Shown: piece by piece, positions 1-6,206 of the stretch
How the letters are laid out: each line of letters begins with the position of its first letter
Position numbering within the stretch: the stretch's first letter is position 1
Origin: JBOFCS01 sp051646185
GTDB taxonomy: Bacteria > Actinomycetota > Actinomycetes > Mycobacteriales > Mycobacteriaceae
NCBI GenBank assembly: GCA_051646185.1
Contig: JBOFCS010000165.1
Span: 1 to 6,915 of the forward strand
Direction of reading: 5' to 3'
Length of the DNA: 6,915 nucleotides
Position numbers and translations under genes: made by a program
The notes under the pieces: generated by a model
The model's database searches: none
The model's input: only the letters and a program-made list of their open reading frames with translations
What the model was told of the DNA's origin: nothing

Positions 1-487
1 CAACATTGGTTGCCGTGTAGTACAAACGGCGCATCATATGCTGTGGGACGAGCCTTGCCAGATGGGTGGCCGCACCGAGCGCGCCTCGGTCAACTTCAGG
101 TAATCCAAAAACTGCATCATCGGAAGCCACAATGACATCGGCATTGCCAACCAATCCGATGCCACCTCCGACGCAGAAACCATTAACTGCAACAACTACA
201 GGCACTTCGCAGTTGTATACAGCGCTAAAGGCTGCTGCGCAGCCGTGATTAGCAGCGATGAGTGCGCTATATCCGGTGGTTGCTTGCATTTGTTTAATAT
301 CCACGCCGGCATTGAAGCCGCGTCCCTCAGCTCGCAGAATTACCACGTGGGTGGTGGGTTTTTTACCGGCACTCAGAACCGCTGCGGCGATGTCAAACCA
401 CCCTTGTGCGGGAACGGCATTCACTGGTGGATAGTTGATGGTGATGGCAACGACCCCGGGTTCAAGGGTTGTAGTGCTGATTGACAT
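1..487 (-). CDS. echA20: EchA20-like crotonase, steroid ring-D hydrolase (partial, C-terminus outside window)
   Basis: The reading frame starts with ATG at 487 and stays open to the left edge, giving 162 residues of a protein that is about 250 long in mycobacteria. It is a crotonase-fold protein: the first oxyanion-hole segment is GRGFNAGVDIKQM (residues 55-67) and the second is NGFCVGGGIGLVGNAD (102-117), followed by FGLPEVDRG (127-135). Of the two glutamates used by classical enoyl-CoA hydratases, the one after GGG is replaced by Gly while the one in LPEV (E131) remains, as I recall for M. tuberculosis EchA20 (Rv3550). EchA20 hydrolyses ring D of the CoA thioester HIEC-CoA in degradation of the last two steroid rings in the cytosol. 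An AAGGA ribosome site lies at 495-499. The gene is divergent from the SDR operon, the same arrangement as Rv3550/Rv3549c. Family is certain; the specific substrate is inferred from similarity and context. Confidence 0.9.
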   Translation of the reverse strand, partial: MSISTTTLEPGVVAITINYPPVNAVPAQGWFDIAAAVLSAGKKPTTHVVILRAEGRGFNAGVDIKQMQATTGYSALIAANHGCAAAFSAVYNCEVPVVVAVNGFCVGGGIGLVGNADVIVASDDAVFGLPEVDRGALGAATHLARLVPQHMMRRLYYTATNV

Positions 488-512
488 GGCGGTTTCCTTA
501 CTTCTCTACCGA

Positions 513-530
513 ACCAAGCGATTGCTTGGT
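513..530. promoter_or_regulatory. KstR2-type operator palindrome between echA20 and the SDR operon
   Basis: The 18-bp sequence ACCAAGCGATTGCTTGGT is palindromic except for the central pair 520/523. The published KstR2 consensus is AnCAAGnnCTTGnT; bases 513-526 match 9 of its 10 fixed positions. The outer CAAG and CTTG half-sites are 6 bp apart instead of 2. It lies 25 bp from the echA20 start and 56 bp from the SDR start, in the intergenic region where mycobacteria carry a KstR2 site. KstR2 is a TetR-family repressor relieved by HIP-CoA. The palindrome is seen; identity of the regulator is inferred. Confidence 0.6.
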
Positions 531-586
531 AAGTTAGCACACTGAGCCCTGGTATAGGGAGAATTGGCGCTGAAAAGAGATTAAGT

Positions 587-1372
587 ATGGATAGCCAGAT
601 AGACCTAGGTCTTGGTGATCAGGTGGTATTGATTACTGGTGGAGTTCGTGGTGTGGGGGCTGGTATCGCTAAAGTTTTCTATTCCCTGGGTGCACGGGTT
701 GTTACCTGTGCCAGGCATCCGGCGTCCGACTTTCAGGAAGACCAAAAAGCGCTGACATTTATGGCTTGTGATATCCGCTCAGCTGAGCAGGTTGAGGAGA
801 TGATCACAAATATTGTTGACCGCTTTGGCCATCTGGATGCGCTAGTTAATAACGCCGGAGGTTCACCCTTTGCTCTGGCAGCTGATGCAAGCCCAAGGTT
901 CCATAGTAAAATTATTGAATTGAATTTGCTTGCTCCGCTTCTTGTTTCGCAACTTGCAAATAAGGTCATGCAGCAGCAAGAAAACGGTGGGGCAATAGTC
1001 AATATTTCCAGTGTCAGTGGGGGACGCCCCTCGCCGGGAACTGCTGCCTACGGGGCAGCTAAAGCGGGATTAAACAGTCTAACATCGAGTTTAGCGGTGG
1101 AATGGGCGCCAAAGGTGCGCTTAAATGCCTTAGCAGTAGGCATGGTGCACACCGAACAGAGTCATCTGCATTATGGAGATGCTCAAGGTATTGCAGCTGT
1201 GGAAAAAACTATTCCTTTAGGAAAATTAGCTGAACCAAAAGATATTGGCTATAGTGCGGCTTTTTTAGCTTCGCCGCTTGCTTCCTATCTCACAGGTTCA
1301 ACTATGGCTGTCCATGGCGGGGGAGAGAGGCCAGCATTCCTTCAATCTTTACAGATGATGAACGAGAATTAG
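587..1372 (+). CDS. SDR-family oxidoreductase of steroid C/D-ring catabolism (Rv3549c-like)
   Basis: Classical short-chain dehydrogenase/reductase, 261 residues, the usual length for the family. Visible motifs are the Rossmann nucleotide loop TGGVRGVG (17-24), NNAG (88-91), the catalytic Ser in NISS (S142) and YGAAK (Y155, K159). Arg43 at the end of the second strand (TCAR) suggests NADP(H) rather than NAD(H). The segments GGSPFALAA, ELNLLAPLLVSQ and AVEWAPKVR closely resemble M. tuberculosis Rv3549c as I remember it. The exact steroid intermediate oxidised or reduced is not evident from the sequence. The ATG at 587 has only a weak purine-rich site upstream; the mycobacterial protein begins about four residues later, at the equivalent of DLGL. 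First gene of a three-gene operon, probably controlled by the KstR2-like palindrome upstream. Confidence 0.9.
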   Translation: MDSQIDLGLGDQVVLITGGVRGVGAGIAKVFYSLGARVVTCARHPASDFQEDQKALTFMACDIRSAEQVEEMITNIVDRFGHLDALVNNAGGSPFALAADASPRFHSKIIELNLLAPLLVSQLANKVMQQQENGGAIVNISSVSGGRPSPGTAAYGAAKAGLNSLTSSLAVEWAPKVRLNALAVGMVHTEQSHLHYGDAQGIAAVEKTIPLGKLAEPKDIGYSAAFLASPLASYLTGSTMAVHGGGERPAFLQSLQMMNEN

Positions 1373-1375
1373 GAG
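1371..1375 (+). promoter_or_regulatory. Ribosome binding site of the second SDR gene, overlapping the preceding stop codon
   Basis: AGGAG overlaps the TAG stop of the first SDR gene (1370-1372) and ends 6 bases before the ATG at 1382. This supports coupled translation of the two SDR genes and fixes the start of the second. Confidence 0.75.
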
Positions 1376-1381
1376 AAGAAG

Positions 1382-2287
1382 ATGACTGGTATCTGCCAAG
1401 ATCGAGTGGTAATAGTTACTGGAGCAGGACGAGGGATAGGCAGGGCGCATGCCTTAGCCTTTGCCGCTGAAGGGGCAAAGGTAGTTGTTAATGATATTGG
1501 GGTAGCGTTGGATGGTTCTGATTCATCCTCTAGTCCGGCGCAGCAGGTCGTTGATGACATTCACGCTCTGGGTGGTCATTCGGTGGCCAATACCGATGAT
1601 ATTGCCGACTGGGAAGGTGCTGCGCGGTTAGTCAATCAGGCCATTGAGTCCTTTGGTCGACTCGATGTTTTAGTCAACAACGCCGGTTTTATCCGGGACC
1701 GAATGCTAGCTAATCTCAGTGAACATGAGTGGGATGAAGTTATTAGAGTGCACCTGAAAGGCCATTTTGCTCCTTTGCGCCATGCCAGTGCTTATTGGCG
1801 CACTCAAGCTAAAGCGGGGGTACCAGTGGACGCCCGCATTATTAACACCAGTTCGGGTGCCGGATTGCAAGGAAGTATCGGACAGGGTAACTATGCAGCC
1901 GCTAAAGCTGGTATTGCTGCTATGACTTTGGTTGCAGCAGCTGAATTTAGCCGGTACGGGATAACAGTAAATGCGATTGCTCCGGCAGCTCGAACCCGAA
2001 TGACCGAAGCTGCTTTTGCTGAAACGATGGCTAAGCCCAACTCTGGTTTTGATGCGATGGCTCCAGAAAATGTTTCCCCCCTTGTGGTGTGGTTGGGTAG
2101 TGCCCAGTCTCGAGAAATAACTGGACGAGTCTTTGAGGTTGAAGGGGGGATCATTGGTGTTGCGCAGGGGTGGCGGCATGGCCCGAGAGTAGATAAAGGT
2201 GATCGTTGGGAACCGGCTGAATTGGGTCTGGTAGTGCCAGATCTTTTAGCGGAAGCTCTAGTGCCAGAAGCAGTGTACGGTTCTTAG
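1382..2287 (+). CDS. SDR-family oxidoreductase of steroid catabolism (Rv3548c-like)
   Basis: Short-chain dehydrogenase of 301 residues, longer than classical SDRs because of a C-terminal extension of about 50 residues after EVEGG (rich in Trp, Gly and Pro, ending VYGS). Motifs: TGAGRGIG (13-20), NNAG (99-102), catalytic Ser in NTSSGAG (S158), YAAAK (Y171, K175). Asp38 at the end of strand two (VVND) indicates NAD(H) preference, in contrast to the upstream SDR. Start MTGIC, the stretch AGRGIGRAHALAFAAEGA and the C-terminal tail are very like M. tuberculosis Rv3548c from memory. The same architecture occurs in the dehydrogenase domain of peroxisomal multifunctional enzymes, so a 3-hydroxyacyl-CoA or hydroxysteroid-CoA substrate is plausible but unproven. 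It follows the first SDR after 9 bp and is followed by the NTF2-like gene after a single base. Confidence 0.9.
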   Translation: MTGICQDRVVIVTGAGRGIGRAHALAFAAEGAKVVVNDIGVALDGSDSSSSPAQQVVDDIHALGGHSVANTDDIADWEGAARLVNQAIESFGRLDVLVNNAGFIRDRMLANLSEHEWDEVIRVHLKGHFAPLRHASAYWRTQAKAGVPVDARIINTSSGAGLQGSIGQGNYAAAKAGIAAMTLVAAAEFSRYGITVNAIAPAARTRMTEAAFAETMAKPNSGFDAMAPENVSPLVVWLGSAQSREITGRVFEVEGGIIGVAQGWRHGPRVDKGDRWEPAELGLVVPDLLAEALVPEAVYGS

Positions 2288-2288
2288 T

Positions 2289-2663
2289 ATGGTTGATGCT
2301 GAGATGGCTAGGGTCGGTGTCGTTGCGTATATCAATGCTTTAGTTAGTCATAAGTCAGATGAAGTTCCATTCGCGGATAACTGCACCAGGACGGAGCTGG
2401 GGATCCGTAATGGTTTTTCGGGAAAGCATTTACGGCGCAGCCTTAATCGCGGCTTGCAGTATCGAGCAATTAAGGCGGTACGCAAACTTACCCTGCATGT
2501 TGATGGCGACACCGTGTACTCGCATTATATCGTTGATACCCGGTTTCCGGGCTTATCTGCTCAGGTAACAGAAGATTTTTATATCAACGAATCCGGCCAG
2601 ATAGCGCATATCCGAGCGAAATTCAGAATTTTTTACACTAGTTTGCCCCCGGGGACAAACTAG
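2289..2663 (+). CDS. Small NTF2/SnoaL-like protein of unknown function in the steroid operon
   Basis: Protein of 124 residues with no signal peptide or membrane segment. The pattern FADNCTRTELG near the N-terminus, a central helix followed by strands YRAIKAVRKLTLHVDGDTVY and YIVDTRF, and a final EDFYINESGQIAHIRAKF resembles the alpha+beta cone of NTF2/SnoaL-like proteins. The assignment is by pattern only. Members of this superfamily include ketosteroid isomerase and small hydrolases, but I see no diagnostic catalytic set, so no reaction is assigned. The ATG follows the SDR stop codon by one base (TAGTATG) with no clear ribosome site, so translation is probably coupled. The last 4 bases overlap the stop of convergent fadA5. 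In M. tuberculosis the same interval holds ddn (Rv3547), a deazaflavin-dependent nitroreductase, which this protein does not resemble. Confidence 0.75.
   Translation: MVDAEMARVGVVAYINALVSHKSDEVPFADNCTRTELGIRNGFSGKHLRRSLNRGLQYRAIKAVRKLTLHVDGDTVYSHYIVDTRFPGLSAQVTEDFYINESGQIAHIRAKFRIFYTSLPPGTN
2638..2663. terminator. 26-bp palindrome at the convergent gene junction, possible bidirectional terminator
   Basis: The left arm CTAGTTTGCCCCC and right arm GGGGACAAACTAG are perfect inverted repeats except for one C/A pair (2646/2655). The element covers the final codons and stop of the NTF2-like gene and ends across the fadA5 stop codon (2660-2662 on minus). A strong hairpin could form in either transcript. 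No run of T follows it in either direction, so it is not a textbook intrinsic terminator. U-tract-free hairpins have been proposed as terminators in actinobacteria. The palindrome is seen; the function is inferred. Confidence 0.5.
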
Positions 2664-3823
2664 ATGCGCTCGATGATTGTTGCTGTTGACAGTGCGCCTC
2701 CAGCGCACATGGTGATCAACGCAGTTGCTTTCCCTGTTCGTTCAAGTTCGTGGAGTGCGGTAGTGATTAGACGAGAACCTGTACTACCCACCGGATGTCC
2801 TAAAGCTAATGCCCCGCCATTGACGTTAACTTTATTAAAATCAGGATTGTGGACTTGGGCCCAAGACAGAACAACCGAGGCAAAGGCTTCATTAATTTCG
2901 AAAAGATCTACGTCTCCTATTGTCATCCCAGCGTTGTTGAGGACTTTTTGTGTTGATTGAACGGGACCGTCAAGGTGAAACTCAGGTTCGGCACCTACTA
3001 AACACTGAGCGAGAATGCGCGCACGGGGAGTAAACCCAAGTGAAACAGCTTTTGCTTCATCCATGAGGAGTACTCCGGCGGCACCATCGGAGATCTGAGA
3101 GGAAGTTCCTGCAGTGTGTAGTGCGCCCTCCATCACTGGTTTAAGTTTTTCTAACCCTTCGATAGTGGTATCGCGTAGACCTTGGTCGCGGGTAATCTCC
3201 AAAATTTCACCAGTTTTGTTGCCTTCTTTGTCAATCTGAGGGGCCAAGACTGGCAGGACTTCGCGGGTGAAACGCTCTTGTTCCCATGCCTGTTTTGCTA
3301 ATTGTTGGGAGCGGACGCCGAGTGCGTTGAGATCTGCAGAGGTAAGTCCTCGGCGTTGAGCGATCCGTTCAGCTGCTTCAAATTGATTAGGAAGATCGAT
3401 ATTCCAACTTTTGGGACGCCGAGGTCCAGACTGATCGCCAACATTCGCACCGAGTTGCACTCGACTCATGGATTCAATTCCGCAAGCAAGTCCAACATTG
3501 ATAGCACCGGTGGCGATTAATCCAGCGATGAGGTGGCTGGCTTGTTGGGCTGATCCACACTGACAATCGATGGTTGAGGCGCCGGTGGTCCAGGGCAAGT
3601 TAGCGTGTAGCCAGGCAGTTCGGGTGATGTTATTAGATTGTTCGCCAGCTTGAGTGACGCAGCCGCCGATCACCTGTTCGATAGCGGAGGGTTCGATACC
3701 GGTTTTGCTAATGATTCCGTTCTGCAAAATGCCAAGCAATTCAGCGGCATGCAAACCGGCTAACCAACCACCTCTTTTGCCAATTGGGGTACGAGTAGCT
3801 TCAATGATAACGGGATTGCCCAC
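2660..3823 (-). CDS. fadA5: Acetyl-CoA acetyltransferase / thiolase FadA5 of cholesterol side-chain degradation
   Basis: Thiolase of 387 residues (M. tuberculosis FadA5 is about 391). All catalytic landmarks are present: nucleophile C89 in DCQCGSAQQ, NEAFA (311-315), H343 in GHPVGSTGSR and C373 in TMCAGGA. Segments GGCVTQAGEQSNNITR, DLPNQFEAAERIA, GTSSQISDGAA and VGAEPEFHLDGPVQST match FadA5 (Rv3546) closely from memory, better than generic acetoacetyl-CoA thiolases. FadA5 catalyses thiolytic removal of acetyl-CoA from 3-ketoacyl-CoA steroid side-chain intermediates in the cytosol. The start is GTG at 3823, with a strong AAGGAG site at 3830-3835. It is divergent from cyp125 with KstR-like operators between them, as in mycobacteria. 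Its stop codon overlaps that of the convergent NTF2-like gene by 4 bp. No truncation or missing residue is seen. Confidence 0.95.
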   Translation of the reverse strand: MGNPVIIEATRTPIGKRGGWLAGLHAAELLGILQNGIISKTGIEPSAIEQVIGGCVTQAGEQSNNITRTAWLHANLPWTTGASTIDCQCGSAQQASHLIAGLIATGAINVGLACGIESMSRVQLGANVGDQSGPRRPKSWNIDLPNQFEAAERIAQRRGLTSADLNALGVRSQQLAKQAWEQERFTREVLPVLAPQIDKEGNKTGEILEITRDQGLRDTTIEGLEKLKPVMEGALHTAGTSSQISDGAAGVLLMDEAKAVSLGFTPRARILAQCLVGAEPEFHLDGPVQSTQKVLNNAGMTIGDVDLFEINEAFASVVLSWAQVHNPDFNKVNVNGGALALGHPVGSTGSRLITTALHELERTGKATALITMCAGGALSTATIIERI

Positions 3824-3852
3824 AGCGGACTCCTTCCTGAGAGTATTAAAAG

Positions 3853-3866
3853 TAGAACACGTTACT
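3853..3866. promoter_or_regulatory. Candidate KstR operator proximal to fadA5 (weaker match)
   Basis: TAGAACACGTTACT fits the KstR consensus TnnAACnnGTTnnA at 7 of the 8 fixed positions, failing only the last base. It lies about 30 bp upstream of the fadA5 GTG, a position suited to repression. KstR is the TetR-family repressor of upper cholesterol catabolism, released by 3-oxo-cholestenoyl-CoA type ligands. Assignment rests on motif and context. Confidence 0.6.
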
Positions 3867-3941
3867 ATTTATTTGCAAGAACTGCCTTTAATCTTCCTGT
3901 AATTACCTTTAAGGTTTATAAATTCTGTGCTTCAATATATA

Positions 3942-3955
3942 TAGAACATGTTATA
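3942..3955. promoter_or_regulatory. KstR operator proximal to cyp125 (full consensus match)
   Basis: TAGAACATGTTATA matches every fixed position of the KstR consensus TnnAACnnGTTnnA and is palindromic apart from one base pair (3944/3953). It lies 35 bp upstream of the cyp125 start codon. The published KstR regulon includes the fadA5-cyp125 intergenic region in mycobacteria, so cholesterol-dependent derepression of cyp125 is the expected regulation. Confidence 0.8.
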
Positions 3956-3990
3956 GCTTTATCCGTATTTCAAGGTTTAGGAGTTGTACC

Positions 3991-5226
3991 GTGGCTGCAC
4001 CCTCATGTCCAGTAGGGCCGTCCTTCCCGGCGGGTTTTGATTTTACAAATCCCGATCAGGATGTGCCGGTTGCAGAATTAGCGGAACTGCGCAGGGTGGC
4101 TCCAATTTGGTGGAATGCTCAGCCCAAAAATGTTGGTGGGTTTAATGATGAAGGTTACTGGGTGGTGACCAAACATGCAGATGTTAAAGAAATATCACGG
4201 CGCAGCGATATCTTCTCCAGTTGGGAAAATACTGCCATTGTGCGGTTTCAGGATGACATTCCTCGCGAGGCAGTGGAACTCCAGCGATTCATCTTGCTGA
4301 ATCAAGATGCACCACAGCATACTAAAACAAGAAAACTTATATCGAAAGGTTTTACTCCCAGATCTATTGCGGCTTTGCATGATGAACTGCACCGGCGTGC
4401 TGAAGCGATTGTGAAAGAGGCGGCGGCAAAAGGTAGTGGAGATTTTGTTATTGATGTGGCATCTGAACTGCCACTACAGGCGATTGCTGACCTCATAGGA
4501 GTTCCCCAGCGTGATCGTAAAAAAATTTTCGACTGGTCCAATGAGATGACGTCTTACGATGATCCAGATTTTGAAGGAGACCCGGTTCAAGCCTCAGCGG
4601 AAATTCTTGGTTATGCCTATGCTATGGCTGAAGATCGCAAGAAGTGTCCGGCGAAAGATATTGTTACCGATCTTGTTCATGCCGATATTGATGGTAATGC
4701 ACTGAGTCCAGAGGAATTTGGTTTTTTCGTCCTTGTTCTTGCCGTAGCTGGTAATGAGACCACAAGAAACGCAATTACCCATGGGATGGTGGCATTTTTA
4801 GATAATCCCGAACAGTGGGAGATTTACAAAAAACAACGCCCAGAATCTGCTGCTGATGAAATTGTTCGCTGGGCGACTCCGGTCACTGCCTTTCAAAGAA
4901 CTCTTACTGAGGATTTTGCGCTTAACGGTGCGCAGATGAAAAAAGGCGATCGGGTAGCCATGTTTTATCGGTCAGCAAATTTTGATGAGGAGGTATTTGA
5001 TAACCCAGATACCTTTGACATTATGCGCAGCCCTAATCCGCATGTTGGTTTTGGTGGAACGGGTGCACACTACTGTATTGGAGCAAATCTGGCGAGGATG
5101 GAAATAAACCTGATGTTTAACGCTATTGCCGACTTTATGCCAAATATTTCTCGCCTCGGTGAGCCTAAAAAGATGAGATCGAGTTGGCTTAATGGTATTA
5201 CTGAATTTCCTGTCTCATATCAATAA
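3991..5226 (+). CDS. cyp125: Cytochrome P450 CYP125, steroid C26/C27-monooxygenase
   Basis: P450 of 411 residues. Conserved parts are the I-helix oxygen-activation motif AGNETT (253-258), ExxR of the K helix (E290-R293) and the haem loop FGGTGAHYCIG with thiolate ligand C362. The stretches PIWWN, DVKEISRRSDIFSSWEN, EIVRWATPVTAFQRT and MFYRSANFDEEVF are typical of CYP125 (Rv3545c) rather than CYP142 or CYP124. CYP125 hydroxylates and further oxidises the terminal methyl of cholesterol/cholest-4-en-3-one, producing the carboxylate that is activated for side-chain beta-oxidation. It is a soluble cytosolic enzyme fed by ferredoxin, which is not encoded here. The start is GTG at 3991 with AGGAG 7 bases upstream; the N-terminus is some 20 residues shorter than I recall for the M. 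tuberculosis protein. Codon use is AT-leaning throughout. Expected regulation is KstR. Confidence 0.95.
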   Translation: MAAPSCPVGPSFPAGFDFTNPDQDVPVAELAELRRVAPIWWNAQPKNVGGFNDEGYWVVTKHADVKEISRRSDIFSSWENTAIVRFQDDIPREAVELQRFILLNQDAPQHTKTRKLISKGFTPRSIAALHDELHRRAEAIVKEAAAKGSGDFVIDVASELPLQAIADLIGVPQRDRKKIFDWSNEMTSYDDPDFEGDPVQASAEILGYAYAMAEDRKKCPAKDIVTDLVHADIDGNALSPEEFGFFVLVLAVAGNETTRNAITHGMVAFLDNPEQWEIYKKQRPESAADEIVRWATPVTAFQRTLTEDFALNGAQMKKGDRVAMFYRSANFDEEVFDNPDTFDIMRSPNPHVGFGGTGAHYCIGANLARMEINLMFNAIADFMPNISRLGEPKKMRSSWLNGITEFPVSYQ

Positions 5227-5382
5227 GTCAAGAATTAAGATTTGCTCTTTTTTGTCTAGAACAGATGAAGATAGTTCTCCTATTTGTTCAAAGTGCCAAA
5301 ATATGTAAGCGGATATTGCTACCGTCTTGGCTAATATCCATTCCAGATTAATGGAGTGGTCCGGATCGGATGGGAGTTTGGT
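5227..5382 (+). promoter_or_regulatory. Non-coding leader before the secreted protein gene, with competing inverted repeats
   Basis: No gene is visible in these 156 bp. Shortly after the cyp125 stop there is a T-run (5248-5253) preceded only by a 4-bp stem, a poor terminator. GGATATT (5311-5317) pairs perfectly with AATATCC (5333-5339) around a 15-base loop, and TCCATT (5337-5342) pairs with AATGGA (5350-5355) around a 7-base loop; the two share bases 5337-5339 and so exclude each other. A GGGAG ribosome site at 5372-5376 serves the ATG at 5383. Whether transcription starts here or reads through from cyp125 cannot be told. Confidence 0.4.
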
Positions 5383-6201
5383 ATGCGCAGTCATATAGCT
5401 AGGTCATCGGTACTTTTTCTCTTTGCTAGTTCAGCTTTGGGTTTGTCTCCGGCTCTATCGGTCGCGGATCCGGTGAATGGATGTACTGGTGTAGCTGGAG
5501 CAGTAAGTTCATCTCCTGATCCTGCAATAAGTTCCGCAGTGGGAAATAGTGGTCAAGTGGCTGCAGCGGGTGATATTGGCACTGGAAGCAGTGGCAATAC
5601 CAGTGCAGGTGATGCAGGTTCGGGAAATTCAAATAATGGTGTTGGTGATATTTCCAACGGAAGTAGTGGAAATAATAGTGGTAGTGGGCTCATTATCATC
5701 AATATCAATCTTTTCAGTAATCTCTTCAACGGCAGCGCGAATGGTATTTTAGCTGGCACTGGTAATGGCAATTTGAGCAATGACCTCAATGGCAATTTAA
5801 CCGGTAATAATAATGGCTCAGCAAATGCCAATGGCTCAGCTAATGCCAGTGGTAATGGGAATGGCAATCTCAATGGAAATGGCAGCGGATCTGCAAATGA
5901 TTCAGGCAATGGAAACTTATCCAATGGCAATGGAAACGGTAGTGGAAATGACTGTAGCGGTAATGGAGCCGGGCCTAACGGTCATGAGAGCGGAAACTCC
6001 ATTGCCAGTGATAACGGCAATGGAAACGGCTCGTCAAACGGTACTGGTAATGGCAACGGTTCAACATCAGGCTCGGGTTCTGGGTCCAGCGTGGGTACCG
6101 GAAGTAATAACGGGAGTGCAAACGGTAATGCTGGACAGAATATGCCTGGCTCAGATGTATGGAGCTGGATAATAAGCCAGTTATTGCCTGCTGCAAAATA
6201 A
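5383..6201 (+). CDS. Secreted Gly/Asn/Ser-rich low-complexity protein, unknown function
   Basis: I do not recognise this as a named family. From the ATG at 5383 (GGGAG 6 bases upstream) it has 272 residues; an in-frame GTG at 5356 has no such site and would put polar residues before the signal. Residues 1-28 form a Sec signal peptide: basic MRSHIAR, hydrophobic VLFLFASSALGL and a likely SVA-DP cleavage after A28. The mature part is dominated by Gly, Asn and Ser. Residues 120-250 are built of loose GNG/NGS/SGNG units, including tandem NGSANA. Three parts stand out: a hydrophobic island LIIININLFSNLF (103-115), two cysteines (C34, C191) that could pair outside the cell, and an amphipathic C-terminus DVWSWIISQLLPAAK (258-272). 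There is no LPXTG anchor. Composition recalls PE_PGRS-like, glycine-rich cell-surface proteins, but without a PE domain. A role at the envelope is inference only; it follows cyp125 by 156 bp and converges with the SnoaL-like gene. Confidence 0.8.
   Translation: MRSHIARSSVLFLFASSALGLSPALSVADPVNGCTGVAGAVSSSPDPAISSAVGNSGQVAAAGDIGTGSSGNTSAGDAGSGNSNNGVGDISNGSSGNNSGSGLIIININLFSNLFNGSANGILAGTGNGNLSNDLNGNLTGNNNGSANANGSANASGNGNGNLNGNGSGSANDSGNGNLSNGNGNGSGNDCSGNGAGPNGHESGNSIASDNGNGNGSSNGTGNGNGSTSGSGSGSSVGTGSNNGSANGNAGQNMPGSDVWSWIISQLLPAAK
5812..5847 (+). repeat. Tandem 18-bp repeat inside the secreted protein gene
   Basis: Two adjacent copies of AATGGCTCAGCAAATGCC, at 5812-5829 and 5830-5847, differ only at 5823/5841 (A versus T) and encode NGSANA twice. 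Elsewhere in the gene GGCAATGGAAAC recurs exactly at 5905-5916, 5926-5937 and 6016-6027. These point to growth of the low-complexity region by slippage or recombination. They lie within an intact reading frame. Confidence 0.85.
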
Positions 6202-6206
6202 TGAAG

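Larger units (their letters stand above)
3824..3990. promoter_or_regulatory. AT-rich divergent promoter region between fadA5 and cyp125
   Basis: This 167-bp spacer must hold the promoters of both divergent genes. It is strikingly AT-rich, with TTTATAAAT around 3915-3923 and TCAATATATATAG around 3932-3944 as possible -10-like elements; I cannot choose between them. Besides the two operator candidates listed separately, it contains the ribosome sites of fadA5 (3830-3835) and cyp125 (AGGAG at 3979-3983, 7 bases before the GTG). No gene is visible. Confidence 0.7.

Noticed and set aside
66..484. Two short plus-strand open frames in the first 500 bases
   Set aside because: They lie antisense to the clear EchA20-like frame and their translations have no recognisable motif.
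1706..2179. 157-codon minus-strand open frame
   Set aside because: Fully antisense to the SDR gene that carries all family motifs; composition is not protein-like and there is no ribosome site.
5258..5278. AGAAC...GTTCT inverted repeat downstream of cyp125, considered as a third KstR operator
   Set aside because: The half-sites are 11 bp apart, incompatible with the 2-bp spacing of the KstR consensus.
5356..5382. Upstream GTG start for the secreted protein (9 extra residues)
   Set aside because: The ATG at 5383 has GGGAG at ideal spacing and places the basic signal-peptide N-region at the start.
5760..6140. Repeated short motifs, considered as a CRISPR array or non-coding satellite
   Set aside because: Repeats are short, irregularly spaced and in phase with one uninterrupted coding frame; there are no uniform spacers.
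5553..6172. Open frames of 119-125 codons on both strands in the repeat-rich region
   Set aside because: They are by-products of the GGN-AAY repeat DNA; only the plus frame from 5383 has a signal peptide, a ribosome site and a coherent protein.
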